Positions 1 through 12,989 of a stretch of DNA of 64,000 nucleotides are shown here, piece by piece. The notes beneath the pieces are model-generated. The model saw only the letters and a list, made by a program, of their open reading frames with translations. It ran no database searches and was not told where the DNA came from. This DNA comes from Boswellia sacra (taxonomy: Eukaryota; Streptophyta; Magnoliopsida; Sapindales; Burseraceae), in NCBI GenBank assembly GCA_013180625.2, contig SNVD02004565.1:496001-560000 (forward strand), written 5' to 3'. Position numbers and translations under genes: made by a program. The stretch's first letter is position 1. Each line of letters starts with the position of its first letter.

Positions 1-247
1 CAACCCCTCTTTATCGTTGATGAACTGCAAAAGTTACATTTAAAAGAGATTGGTAGGTTAAAGCTGTTTAGCCTCAGATGAGCTACTAATCACTTCTTAT
101 AACAGGTCATTCATATGATACCACAATATTTCTGCCAGTAATATCTACATGAATTCCCAAAATAGAATAACCCGAAGGCTTGAACTTTATTATTTAAGAA
201 GTGAGAAGAAAATGCATCAAAATTCCTAGTTTAGCATGGGTTCAAAC

Positions 248-3147
248 CTGGGAAGTCCAACCATCAAATGATCCTGCTAAGAGCACCTCTGAGGCTGAAT
301 TAGGCCAGACTATGCAAGCAGTACGAAGAAGCCGTAAATCTCTACGAGCATCATCTATCCTTTTCTGTTCCTCTTCCACCATCTTTTGTGCATCACTGTA
401 GGAGATAAGCACATGACATTAGAGGGTATGTTGTTGAATGAAGAGAATTGCTTTGTATTATGAACAGGAATTGAACACACATTATCGCCAGAGCCATCTT
501 TCCTTCTAATACTGCTAACTTAGCACGTGTTGATCTTAATCTATCTTGGGCATTCATGATCTCAGTTTCTTGGAACTCCCATGCATCAGTAAGCTTCAGC
601 AAATCCTCAGAAGAGCTTTCATAACCCTAGTAAAAATACAGAACAGGCTTAAAAGTTTATTCAAATTAACGGATAGAAGAGCTCAAAATATTACAGGATA
701 CAATGCCTTCTAGAGTTACGGCGGCAATATGAATCTTCCCAATTTGAGAAAGTGAGACCTCGATTGAAAACTCTAATAAATATGAAACACTCTCATAAAT
801 CCACAAATCACTTTCTATGTATAGAATTGCTCATTTCATATACAAACATTTATAAAAGCCCTGAATGGGCTGTATGGACAGAACTTTTCAATCATTCACA
901 TTTGTAAACCACAACTGACTAAAAAGTTATTTTTGCATCCACTCAAGATTTTCCTCATTCCCACTAGCAAGGGAGGAAAAATTTAGGCCCTGTTTTTGGG
1001 GGTGCAAAAGAGGAAGGTTAGGAAATTCATGTTTTTCAATCAATTACAATGCGATATAGTTTCTTCAACTGATGTTACACTTTAATATGAGTTGTTTCAA
1101 AAAATTATGTACACAAAACAGTCACTCACCTTCTGTGACACAAGTTCATCAGTGTTAGACTTCACTGAGCGAAGTACAGATGAAAGTTCTGACTTTAAGT
1201 GCTGAAGGCGACTTTGTATGTTATTGCTACTAATCTCTTCGTGAAAAGAGTTTGATCTTTCCTGCCTGTGCAAATGTCCTTTAGAACCCTCTCTCATTCC
1301 AGGTATTCCATCCTTGCTCATTGCTCCTTCCTCATTGGAGGCAATTTCAGAAGCTGTACAGTTTATTAGCAAATAGATGTCAGCTGATGTGAACTGTCAA
1401 CCTGAAGCCACCAGAAACTAACAAATGGGCTACCTTTGAATTCCATGTTTAAGAATCCTGCCCTTTCTGCATCAAGTGAGTTTATTGACCCATTAAGGTT
1501 TGAGAGAGATGAGATCTGAGTGAACTTGCCCTGTGAATTGATTATGACTCTGCCAGGATTTAATGATAAAGGTCCATTGCATCTCTGAAGGTCAGCAACT
1601 GCCTTTTACAATAAAACAAACAGAAATTTTGATTAAATTGATGTCGTGACAGCACTCACCTATTTCCAATTCCACTAGATTATTTATACCTTTGAACAGC
1701 ACAAAAATATGTTAGGTTTACCCAAGAAAGAACCAAAATACAGATGTAGACCCATTAATCATTCTAAGATGAAGAAAGAACGAAAATACAGATGTAGACT
1801 CATCCAATAATTCTAAGATGGGAAGAAATGAAAACCTACTAATGCATAAAGTCAAATACTAATATGTCAAAGAAACTAGAAAAATTTCCACAACTGGTGC
1901 AACTACAAGTTATAAGAGAAATGATACATTAAAGTGTCTTGAGAGCACAAAACAAACTTACCATATCTTTTGAGTTTCCACGAAGCCAGTCATCTTTCCC
2001 ACCTTCACTTTGTACACGAGCAGTGTTTCCTTTCTCACCCAAATCAAACCCAAAATTAATACTCCTCTCTTTCTCTAACCGACTAAGTATACCTTCAATC
2101 CCAGAATCATCCCTGATTGCCTCTTCCCTGAGAATATATGTGTTAAAGGACTTCGACAAGAATTTACCAATTCACTTGGTAACTAGGACTTAGAGAATGA
2201 CTAGAACTCAAAATCTTACAGGAGTATGGGATCCAAATGGATGTTTAATTTCCTGCTAAACTGCTAACTAGTTTATACGCACCAACATTAATTCATTTTT
2301 CTCATATCACATCTTAATAATATAGGGGTGATTGCCTAGCATAACTGATTTTCTCTTTTCATACTGTTTCAAGAAGCTATATCTTATCTTACAATTACAA
2401 CAGTTAATCCACATAACATGAGTCATTGAGTGATGAAAATAATATTAACAATATGAAAAATAAAATAAATAAAATAAAACCTCACAATGGTCTACCAGAC
2501 GAGGAAGCTGAACCAGAGGAATTAACAGCAAAAGAAGAATTGCTATATCTACTAATTTCACCAGCCTCCAAAGCACTTCCCTTTTCACCACCCTCAGCCT
2601 TCTTTTGAAGGACACCATTTTTGTAATCCTCCATCGTTATTACATCCCAATCTTCCATCTCATTTTCTTCGAACCGTCTTTGTTCTTCTTTATCTTCATC
2701 ATCCAAATCCCAACCAAAAGCAAGCCACCCACCTTGCCTTGAAATACCCTCAACAAGATCCACCCTACCAGCATCCATCAACTGTTTCTTGGTTGGAAAC
2801 ATCGCAGGATTCTCCGAACTCATCATAAACTCCAATATCTGAGCCTCCAAAGCTGAATCTCCTTCACCATCCCAACCCTTCCCACAACTCTCCACAAACC
2901 CACGACACCAACAACAAGAACCCTTATAATTCCTCCTCTTCACCTCAAAAAAGCCGGAGAAAGCGCCAACACTCCCTCTCTCTTTCGCTGCTGCTGAAAC
3001 AAGATTCAAAGAACCAACTTGCTCTGGCTTTCTCATCCTTCTCCGGTTATAAACAACAACCCACGAAGGAAATGTGTACGAATTCAAATCCGCAACCGAA
3101 GAAGGAGAGGCAAGTAGATGATAAGAAGCGTTGGTGTATGACACCAT
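248..3147 (-). CDS. PTST2: PTST homolog 2 (PTST2/FLO6-type) starch-granule initiation protein, partial (C-terminus off left edge)
   Basis: Six exons were assembled by GT-AG sites with consistent phase: 2486-3147, 1962-2127, 1434-1602, 1130-1353, 481-626 and 248-395 (505 codons). Exon 1 starts at the ATG at 3147 with a Ser/Arg-rich, plastid-transit-like N-terminus, then an acidic region holding the family motif GGWLAFGWDLDDED. Exon 4 is a helical stretch (SRLQHLKSELSSVLRSVKSN). Exons 5-6 form a long coiled coil (LAVLEGKMALAI, VEEEQKRIDDARR). The last visible exon enters the CBM48 fold (TACIVWPNS, VLLAGSFDGWTSQ). In the known family, PTST2 is a stromal protein that brings glucan primers to starch synthase 4 during granule initiation, using the coiled coil to bind partners and CBM48 to bind glucan. 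The remaining CBM48 exons lie to the left. PTST3 is the main alternative; the choice of PTST2 rests on recalled resemblance. Confidence 0.85.
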
Positions 3148-3733
3148 GATGGTTCAGGCATTTCGTCGAACACTTCGCGCTCGTTCAATAATAACAAAAT
3201 CCCTCTGACGCAGACGCGCGCAATAAGCAAAAGCAATAGCTATTAATGGATGTAGCGAAGAAACGAACTGGGCAAGTAACGAACAATACCACTGAAAAGC
3301 GTAAAACGCAATCAATGAGTTGTCGTACGCTCTTTTTATAAAAATAAAAATAAAATATTATTTATTTATTATTTCCTCTTTCATTAATTAATTAGTTAAT
3401 TGATTTTTACTTTCCCAACTTTTTGTAGTTTGTTTTGCTTTGTTTCGTGACAGTAAGGGCGTATTTGGCTGCATTTATTGTCATATTCGGATAAGATACT
3501 TCCAAAAAGCGCTTATTTTCCGTTATTGTTTGGATTTTGGACCGTCTACGTTCAATTTTGCTGTACCTAAATCAACTAGCAGCTTGGGAGAGTTGTACGG
3601 ATATCTTCAATTTTGAGGGAACTATCTAATCACAGATTGTTGTTAGCCTCAAAATGATTTGTGATTAGAGAGTTTTTCTTTGACTTGGAACCCAAACAAG
3701 TCATATCGAGATGGGTTAAAGTGTAGATCCTGG

Positions 3734-3766
<33 letters not shown>

Positions 3767-6700
3767 TTTATTTTTTCTTTGATTGGGTTTAAACATTGTA
3801 TGAATAATTCCATGTCTGCAGAAGCAAGGCAGCAAAAGGCTTCACTTTAGCGTTTGTGTTAAAGGGTACCTTTCTCATGGAGGCAGCAATTAAAGGCGTA
3901 TCATTTGAAAGGGCAAGGTATGTAAAATTGGTTTTGATTGATAACATAATTTATTAACAAAATCCACTTTTTAAAAATTCATACACACTAAAAGAAGAAC
4001 AAGAGGCAAGGAATTTATTCACAATAAACGTGTAATTCTCTTATTTAATTGTTTTACTTTTAGATCATATTTTTAATTAAAAACTAGAATAGTTTAGTGG
4101 AGTTTGAGTTGGACCTTGGAATAACATTTCTTTAATCCAATGGTTATGATGGGCACGTGAAAGCATTAATTACTGTATCGTCCACACTTCATCTCTCTGT
4201 AGAAAAAATAACACTGAGATAACAAACAATATCTATCCATTATGGTTAGAATTGACAATTTAGACTTGTGTATATAGATGTACAATCTTTAATAATTGGA
4301 GAAAAAAGGGAACCACTTAAAAAGCAAAGTGTCTGTTGGGTTAAGCAATGGAGATAGCTCTATAATTGACATGTGAAATGGAACCTGATATTTCAGTGCG
4401 ACATGTGTTGCACAACAGAGTGCATCTACTTAGAAAAAAGACAGAAATGGCTTACCCCACACGGATTACAAAGTAGCTTCACAAAAATGTTTTGATGTAT
4501 TTCTTGTTGGGTTATGCTTAATGGAAGGCAATGGAGTCCTAGTCTTTATCATGCAATGGATTCATGATATAGCAAATGCCAAATGTCCCAGTCAAAATTT
4601 ATCATTCATTCAACTAACTTGGCTTTGAGGTCGCTCGCTTTGCTGGTCAATTTGAGGTTGATATCAGCATGTTATGATTCTCATTGGACCATGGCTAGCC
4701 CTTGTTGCTAATTGGTTCCCAGAGTGTGAAATAAAGAAAAGCAAAAATGAAAAAAAAAAAAGTGGTCGTCTAGTAGCTACTGTCAACTGTCAAGGATGAC
4801 AGGGAGAGAAGAGAAGGTTGAATTTAGCTTGCAATAAAGGAGATGGGATGGCTTTGCAATGGGGCCAACCATCCCATCAATTGGGCTGGTTCTGCAGTAA
4901 GGAACCTTCGTTTAAAATTTCACCACAAATTATAGTAACTACATTGTCAATATTTGGCTGGGCCTCCGGCACAATTGGCTTCATTTCTGTGGATCAACAT
5001 TCACGTCATTACTCATAACAGTCCTTGAAAATGCACCTGCACCTTTGTCCGAAGTTTCAAATTTAGATGGTTCACTCATTATCAACTTTATTCTCATTTT
5101 TCTTCGAGACTCTGTGAGTGGTGTCAGCACTTGAAAACATCACCAAGCTTTACAACTATTCTAAAAGGGTTATAAACATATACATCAATTTATAAACATG
5201 CATATCATTTTTTTTAACCATTTCTAACTTTCACGTGTCAGTTGCTAATTTATATATACAGGTTTGTATGATTGTCACATAAAATGGTGCATCACGTGCC
5301 CGATGTATCATAATAAATGACGCTTATAAAAATGAGAAGAGATTTAGTTTATTTTGCATTTGCCACCAACGTTGTTGCAGTTGTTTCTGTAAACTAGCTC
5401 CTGTAGTCTCAAACTGTGTAAGTGGGATTTTGTGACTGATAATTCGATCAACACGATTGGATTCATAGAATCAGACCAACTAGCTTAGCTACGCCAATAG
5501 CTAGCTCGAAGATTTACATTACTATTAGTTTGTTTCTTCCATGGATGGTGTAAAGTCACTCCAACAATAATTAAGTTGAGTCAATGTCTCTAGCGATGCC
5601 TCTGCCTCATATTTATGATGGCGCACCACTTGATTTATTTATCTAAACTGTTGTAGGACTGCAAGGACGATGAAAGTTGACTTTATATAAGATCGAGGAA
5701 TGAGATGCAGTATCATTCATTTATTGAGTGCTAGCAGGATTTTTGTTCATTTCGGGTCCACAAAATAATTAATTAAGGAGACAACTTTTTTTTTTCTTAA
5801 TTAGGATTGTATTAATACTCCAAGTTTATTGCATTACTAACGGGACTCCACCAAACAAATACCTAAATTGAAGAATTTTTCGGAATTTAGAAATAAGCTC
5901 CCATTCGAGTAAATCACCTGGAAAAATGCAGGCCTACATCTTCACATGGTCAGAAAATGAATATCTGATTATATGGTATGACAAGACGATAATCCATAGC
6001 TTTAAGGCGCGTAAAATACTTTCCAAAAATAATCGATTCTAATCCATCCAAATTGTATATATCCTAGCTATATACCATTTGGGGTTAAATAAAGGTAACG
6101 AATTGATTAATTTGCATATATTTATATACCCAGATGCATGAAGGCATCAGTTCAAACTTATTATCAATTATAAATTCATGATTCTAGCTAAAAGTTGTAT
6201 TAATTATGTTGAAATTAACATAATCCAACGCACATGAAGTATATGTACGTACACTCAATTGGGATCAGTCGACAGCATCTGCCAGGGCACGCCCTTGCAG
6301 CTTGCATTGTCAGATACGTTGCATCAGTCCAAACAAGGTTAAGTCTGATTAGGAATGCAAATTTAATAGAATGGTCTAACACACCACTATATAACAGCTG
6401 AGAATAGGTATCCTGTACGTACTTCACCTTTGCCAAGCACAAGAAGTACGTATCACAACTCTTCAGTTTTTCTTTTATTTGTTCAGTTACTCTGTTACTC
6501 AATTCGAGTGAATATCTAGCAACATATGTTGATTTACCGCTTAGTTCTGATACCTTAATCTTGTCAACTCTTTTATGTAATTGGATTTGTTTGTATCTCT
6601 TACATTTTGGGTGCAACCATTACATGCTCAGTTGATAAGTTTTTCAATTTAACTTTGGTTATTTTTTGTTCTCCTACAAACAAACGCGTATTTATAGTAG

Positions 6701-6777
6701 GTTGGCATTGGCAAATCTCATCGTTCAAATCAAGACTCTCCCCCATAGAAGCTTAGAAGAAATCGAAATTGAAAAGG
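3148..6777. other. Intergenic region without recognised gene
   Basis: This AT-rich spacer separates the divergent PTST-like gene from NPF copy 1, so it should hold both promoters. Contents seen: a (TTA)n microsatellite at about 3735-3770, an A-rich run near 4750, and a weak MITE-like stretch at about 3450-3710 whose ends resemble each other in inverted orientation (GGGCGTATTTGG on the left, CCCAAACAAG on the right). The open frames here lack splice context and recognisable motifs and are taken as chance. Confidence 0.5.
3735..3772. repeat. (TTA)n microsatellite
   Basis: A run of TTA/ATT trinucleotides in the intergenic spacer. It could be polymorphic in length. Confidence 0.8.
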
Positions 6778-9093
6778 ATGGACAGCAGAAAAAGAAACAT
6801 TTTCTGGTTTTTGAAAAGAAAACACGGTTCTTTAGTAGTGCCAAAGTCACATTCATCATCGCCAATAGTGCACTTGGGAGAAGAAAAGAGTGATGTTTCA
6901 TCGGATCTTGTTTCGGAAACAAAACAGAGAAAGCCGGCAGGATGGAAAGCTATGCCATTCATTATTGGTACAGTCTCGCCTAATTTCTGTGTCACAGTTA
7001 CGTTATAATTATAATATTGATACTTATATATAATAATAATAATTAATGTGCATATATGATGATGATGTTTCAGGAAATGAGACATTTGAGAGACTAGGAT
7101 CATCTGGGATTGACGCAAATTTTGTAGTGTATTTTATGACAATGTATAACATGAGTCAGGTGAAAGCTACCCTTGTGCTTAACATCTGGGGCGGAGCCGG
7201 CAATTTCTTACCATTGATCTTTGCCTTTATTGCTGATGCTTACTTCGGAAAATTTCTTACCATTGCTTTAGGAACATTTGCATCTATTATGGTACCACAA
7301 ATTCCTTATCCTTAATTTGTTTATATATATGTAAATATATGTAAATATATGTCTTGAATTTAAATGGAGTTATTAGAATTCATAAATGTACATAGAAGCC
7401 TTCGTGAATCAATTGTAAGTCGTGCTTGTCTCATGAGCATCAGGGGATGGTAATGATAACATTGACCGCATCTGTGCCACAACTCCGGCCTCCCAGTTGC
7501 AGTGAGGAACAACGAATGCTTGGCAAATGTATGGCCCCCACAAGCAATCAAATGGCTTTCCTTATCCTAGCATTGTTCTGGTTAGCTGTAGGTAGTGGTG
7601 GAATCAGGCCGTGTAGCATTCCCTTTGCAGTTGATCAATTTGATCCAACCTCTGAAAAGGGAAAGAAAGGTATCAACAGCTTCTTTAACTGGTACTATAC
7701 TACTTTCAATATCGTTCTCATTGTCAGCCAAACGATAGTGGTTTATGTTCAAACCATTAACTGGTCCTTGGGCTTCGCAATACCTACCATTTGCATGTTC
7801 CTTGCAACGATCATTCTTTTCATCGGAACTAGAATCTACATATATATAAAGCCAGAGGGCAGCTTGTTTTCCAGCATTGCTCAAGTGTGTGTTGCAGCTT
7901 ACAAGAAGCGCCGGCTTCGGCTTCCGATTGATCATGTTGTAGATGGGCTTTTTTATGATCCTCCGTTGAAGAAAAATGTAGTTTCAAAACTCCCTCTAAC
8001 CCCTCGCTTCAGGTTACATTCTTTTAACTTATTATGTTATATCGAATTAAGGTGTTTTTTTTCAAATATATCTATTTACAAATTATAAATTTAAAAAATA
8101 TATATATATATATCTATTTACAAATTATAAATTTAAAAAAAAAAAAAATATATATATATATATATTTGTACATGGTTAAGATTTGTTTATATTTCATCAA
8201 ATTAATTGTGAGTGCTAATATTATATACGTTGTGTTTGTTTAGGTTCTTAAACAAAGCAGCCTTAATAGAGGATAATCAAATAAAGCCACATGATTTATA
8301 TATAGATCCATGGAGGCTGTGCAGTATCCAACAAGTTGAAGAGGTTAAATGCCTGCTTAATATTCTCCCAGTATGGACGTCTGCTATTATTGGCTTCCTT
8401 CCTATGCAAACTATGTCACTTGTTATAGGCCAAGCCCTCAAAATGGACCGTCACCTTATTGGACCCAACTTTGAGATCCCAGCTTCTTCAATAGTTGTTG
8501 TGAATTTGAGTGTCATGGCAGTTGTTCTCCCAATCTATGATCGCTTAGTCCCAACACTCGAAAAAATCACTAAACAAGAAGGTGGGATTACCCTTCTCCA
8601 AAGAATTGGAATAGGAAACATATGCTCAATCATCTCAATGGTAGTAGCTGCATTTGTTGAAAAGAAAAGAAGGGCTTTAGCCATTTTGCATCCTAGCCCT
8701 ACTGGGGTCGTGCCCATCTCAGTCCTGTGGCTAGTTCCTCAACTTATTCTAGAAGGGTTCTTCGAGACATGTAACCTTCCTGGCTTTACTGAATTTTATA
8801 ACAAGCAATTTCCTGAACACATGAGAAGTATTGGTAATGGTCTAATCTTTTTCACTATGTGTGTGACAAGCAACTTGAACGGAATTTTGGTGGCCGCAAT
8901 CCATCGTTACACTGGAAGACATGGCTCCGACTGGTTGACCGATAATACAAATATTGGCAAGTTGGATAATTTTTACTTTGTTATAGCAGGGCTTGGAACA
9001 TTGAATTTCATATATTTTTTGTTTGTTGCTCATCGATATCGCTACAAGGCCGCCACTCCTAATGAAAAGTACCAGGATGTGGAGCTGAATTAA
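6778..9093 (+). CDS. NRT1/PTR FAMILY (NPF2-clade) transporter, tandem copy 1
   Basis: Four exons, 6778-6967, 7074-7291, 7444-8012 and 8244-9093, give 608 codons plus stop with all phases consistent and no internal stop. The protein is a 12-helix MFS proton-coupled transporter of the nitrate/peptide family (plasma membrane, or tonoplast in some members). Helix 1 carries the family ETFER (ExxER) proton-coupling motif at the start of exon 2. The SGGIRPCSIPF and FNWYYTTF motifs mark helices 4-5, and QALKMDRHL and GITLLQRIG lie in the second half. NPF2 members carry nitrate, glucosinolates or hormones; the substrate cannot be read here. The N-terminus (MDSRKRNIFWFLKRK) is unlike copies 2 and 3, and the protein is about 18 residues shorter than copy 3. 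The ATG at 6778 is the first in the frame. Intron 3 holds two copies of a short ATCTATTTACAAATTATAAA block and TA runs. Confidence 0.88.
8060..8166. repeat. Short direct duplication with TA microsatellites in intron 3 of NPF copy 1
   Basis: The block ATCTATTTACAAATTATAAA followed by an A-rich and TA run occurs twice in succession inside intron 3. Pseudo-copy 2 keeps only one diverged copy at the same place (about 17178-17215). Confidence 0.65.
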
Positions 9094-10365
9094 ATTCCAC
9101 TTATACTTTGTTAAAAAAATGTTTCTGATCAGAATTATGTTGCAATTTCATGATGTCGAATAGAATGGATCGAATTCCCATTATATTTGTTAAACTCTGT
9201 GACAAAAACAAGTTGAATTAATTTTATTTGAAATGACGTGCATGTTCAAGCCATATAGCTAGCTACTTCGTTTTCTTGCTTTTGCTTCTCTGTCAGTACT
9301 TTAATTTTATCATTGTAATCTATGGTAATTGATGGCATGAAAACAGCTGAACGTGGAATTGAATTTCAACCAAGATTTTTAAACTAATGGTATTTTAGTT
9401 ACATTTGCAAAACGATAGTTAATAGTGACGTTAGTAGATAAGCTGCTGCTAGCTGCTTGTGAAAATGGAAATCAATAATTATGAAATTGATGCATATGTA
9501 TCTGTGCTATCACAGGGCTATTTGCAGTGAGACATCAGGGCAAGAAATTCCACCTATAAGGAGTGAAAACAGTAAAAACGAGTTGCAGTTGTCCATTCTA
9601 CAAGCAAATTGATTTACACAATTACCCAAATGCTACCTGTGTGAAAACTGATGGTTTTACAAAATGCATGTCATGTAAAATGACGACCGTAAAATACTTG
9701 ATTTGCAGATAAAAGCGGTATTTTAAAGTGTAATGTCAATGAGCGACATCTTTTCTCTGGTGGGATATTTGTTTGCATTTTTAGAGAGATAATGGAGATC
9801 GTATGGTTACTTATAAATAGAATTGTATTTGTGATAACGTTTTGGTTTAAAAATTGACTGCAAGGGTCAAGATTTGTCTTCATGCTCTTGATTTTGTAAA
9901 ATGTTTTCTAGTCGTGAGTTGTCTATCACGAATGTCAATTCATGTGCATGCTTGCAATATCTGTCAAATTTCATAAATATCTTCCAACTTTTATTTTGGT
10001 AATACATGAAAGTTCTTATTACATTAAAATTCATTTGATATTTTAAGTTCTGTATTCAATTATAGGTAATTCATTTGATGTATTTTTTGCTTCATTAAAC
10101 TTCTCATTCTATCATCTATATATCATTTGCGGGTTATATTATAAGTAAACTTCTGGTTCTTCGTTTGAAAAAGTGAGACAATTATCATAAAATTGGTAGC
10201 CATATATTAAAAAAAAAAAGAGTTCTAAAATTGTTCTTTCAAGTTTCTTTTAGGGAAACCATAGCTGGACTTTCTCAGTTTGAATATTCTTAATAAACAG
10301 TGTAAGTATTATTCTCACTCTTACTATCATAATCTAAATATTATCTTCTTTAATCTTTAGTATAA
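9094..10365 (+). repeat. 3' flank of NPF copy 1, duplicated at 20272-21610
   Basis: This non-coding segment aligns along its length with 20272-21610 downstream of pseudo-copy 2. For example CTTCGTTTTCTTGCTTTTGC occurs in both, as do the stretches near 9670-9960 and 20880-21210. Copy 3 has a different 3' flank (25291 onward). The similarity ends near 10365, where an unrelated block begins; in the second copy the sequence continues straight into the 5' flank of copy 3. No gene is seen in it. Confidence 0.8.
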
Positions 10366-10398
10366 AAAAAAAAGACGGCTCATTCTACTGCCTTAAGA

Positions 10399-10922
10399 TT
10401 AGGATGGCAATGGGCCGGGACGAGGGTGGGGAGGCTCTCCCCATTCCCCATGACATTATTCAATATAATTCCCATTCCCCACCCATTCTTCATGTCTTTT
10501 AGAGCGGGATGGGGATAGGGAATCTCCATGCAAGGAATGCTTTATCCAATCCCACCTCACTCCTCGTACCAAAATCATTCATATAATTAAATTTAGGATT
10601 TTAACAAAATAACATAACGTTTTATTTTTAGACAATAATATAATTTTATATTTTTTCAATAATCAATATATTAAATGTCAAATAAAAATAGTATTTTTAA
10701 CTATATATATATTATGTAATAATTTTTTAAAAGAAAATAAAATAACAATAAATTTTATATCTTTATATGTAATGGTAGGGTGCCGGGTGGGTGTATTGTG
10801 GGGATTATTAAACCCATCTCTACCCCATTACAATGCGAGGTTTAAAATTCTACCCCATCCCTGTCCCAATAGAGGTGGATCCCCACAGATCCCCAGCTCC
10901 ACAGTACATTTTGCTATCCCTA
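10399..10922. mobile_element. hAT-type MITE with 8-bp target duplication
   Basis: The 524-bp element is flanked by CCTTAAGA at 10391-10398 and 10923-10930. The ends are imperfect inverted repeats (left TTAGGATGGCAA, right complement TAGGGATAGCAA). G/C-rich clusters near both ends flank an AT-rich core. An 8-bp duplication and TAGGGATGGC-like ends fit the hAT superfamily. No transposase frame is present. The ends are related to those of the elements at 15905 and 61310. Confidence 0.8.
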
Positions 10923-10982
10923 CCTTAAGAGGATTGATGAGCTAAAAAATACATAATAAAAAATGTACTCTCAAACAACTTA

Positions 10983-12989
10983 GAGCACATTTGGTTGGCC
11001 TTCTCTACTCTCCAAAAGAGCTTTTTTCAATGCCAAAAGCTCTTTTAAAATTTTTTTGTGTCGTTTGGCTGTCACTTGAGAAAAGTTCATGAATGATGAA
11101 AAAATTATTTTACTTCTACTAAGAGAAGAGGTTTTTGAGAAAATCTCTTTTTGAGCTTTTTAAAAGATTATAAGAGCTTTGTAAATGATTATAAAATGTC
11201 TTAAATATTCTCATATTATCCTTGAAATTCCATCATGCCCTTTTGTTTAATAAAACCCTAATATGAAAGAATTAACTATAGTCGCTTTATTAAAAAAAAT
11301 GAATGTGAATTAACTCATCAAATTTGTGTTGGACTTCTCTTCAGTTGTAAGTTTAATTTTTTTTGGTCGTATGTTAATAAATTTTTGCTTTAAATTTACA
11401 ATTTATTCCGTATTATATTTGCAATATATTCCGTATTTTAATTCTAGTAAAATTCTTGTATTGCCTATAATTTTTGTATTGTCAAATGTTAATAAATTTT
11501 TGTGTTCAATTTACAATTTATTTTGTATTGTAATTCTACTAAAATTCTTGTATTGCATATAATTTTTGTATTGTCATATGTTAATAAAATTTTGTGTTAA
11601 ATTTACAATTCATTCCATATTTTAATTCTACTATTGTATTGTGTATTACAGTATATATTATGATATATTATGTGTATGTAATCTATACTAAATTTGACTA
11701 TTTATATTGAAAATTTACTTGTCTATTGCGTATTATTGTATGAAGTATTACGTTATTATTTGTATTTTATTGTTATTGAATATTATTATTTTGAAAGTTA
11801 GGACTAATTAGAATGTATACATGTATTTTCCTTGGGTGGATGGCATATAACATTAGACTTTTTTTTTTTTTAATTCATTGTTTGCAGTAGACCAATTTTG
11901 TAATATTTAATATTTATACGCAAAATTTAAGACATCAAAAACATTTTAAATTTTTTTACAAATTCTAGAGTTTAATTTCTGAAGTTTACAAATAATTTAA
12001 CGCACAACTACCACATATCTTTACATGTAGGCAATCGTATAAGATTAAAGTCATTATTTAAATAATAAAGTATTTATGACATTTCACAATTTCATTAGAA
12101 TTCATGCTAAACAAGATGATTTCTTATACATCGATAATTTTTAATTTACTCATATAGTTTGTTAATTTTTTTGGGATTATTTATTATTGGTGTTTTTATG
12201 AGTTTTAAGTATAAAATAAACAATAAAATTAATATTTTTATTACTATGTGTATGGTTATATATTTGTTGTTTAGTTATATGTTTATTTTATATTCCTAAA
12301 ACATTACAAATTATATATGTTGGTTATAATCTGTTTGATTATATTGTTATTTTATATTCCTTAAGAATTAAAAATAATATATAATTATACTTTTCAATTA
12401 AATATATTCCTTAAGCATTAAAATTTAATTTGTTTAGTTATGTGGTTATTTTATGTTCTTAAAGCATTAAAAATTATATATAATTCTTAAGCATTAGAAA
12501 TTATTTTGGTTTGTTAGTTGATTATTTTATATTCCAAATGCATTACAAATTTTATATGTTATAAGGTTATCTATAATAGGAGTGCATTGGTATACCCTCT
12601 ATAGAAAGTACTTTTTGATTATATAACCAAACCATTTATTGATTTAAAAGAGTTTTTTTTTTTTTTAATTTACAACCAAACAACTACAAGCTTATTAATA
12701 TAAGCTCATTTTCTATAGGGTAATGCTACATCTACAACTCATCTATAATCATTTTTTGTATAACCTGAATTGGCAAGTTATCATTGGACAGGTGAAAAAT
12801 GAAAATCAATATAAGATCTTAAATTAAATGACATGGTAATTACTTATCCAATAATGTCTTGCCAACTCAGATTGTATAAAATCTTGATTGGAAATAAGTT
12901 TTATGTCTAGCATTATTATTTTCTATAAGCTCTATTTTTAAACTATCTACTTCAACAAGCTCAAATTAAGAAGCCTAAGCAAACAGGCA
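10983..12989. mobile_element. Probable Tourist/PIF-Harbinger-like element, AT-rich, with a nested MITE
   Basis: TTA occurs at both outer borders (10980-10982 and 12990-12992). The ends are loosely inverted: left GAGCACATTTGGTTGGCCTT, right complement TGCCTGTTTGCTTAGGCTT. The interior is very AT-rich without a transposase frame. It contains repeated blocks around 11380-11620 (GTTAATAAATTTTTG and CAATTTATTCCG variants occur several times) and a foldback MITE at 12719-12917. Boundaries are moderately supported. Confidence 0.5.
12719..12917. mobile_element. Foldback MITE, Mutator-like (10-bp target duplication)
   Basis: Nearly the whole element is a long inverted repeat: the left arm (TAATGCTACATCTACAACTC, later GAATTGGCAAG) matches the complement of the right arm (TAATGCTAGACATAAAACTT, later GAGTTGGCAAG). 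ATTTTCTATA flanks both sides (12708-12717 and 12918-12927). A 9-11 bp duplication is typical of Mutator-like elements. It is nested inside the element at 10983-12989. Confidence 0.7.

Noticed and set aside
1..24. Next exon of the PTST-like gene after a TTTGCAG acceptor at 25-31 (minus strand)
   Set aside because: The in-phase translation (FINDKEGL) does not match the expected CBM48 continuation, so the acceptor is probably chance.
6215..6616. 133-codon open frame on the minus strand upstream of NPF copy 1
   Set aside because: No recognisable motif, no splice sites joining it to other coding sequence, and composition like the surrounding spacer; likely chance.
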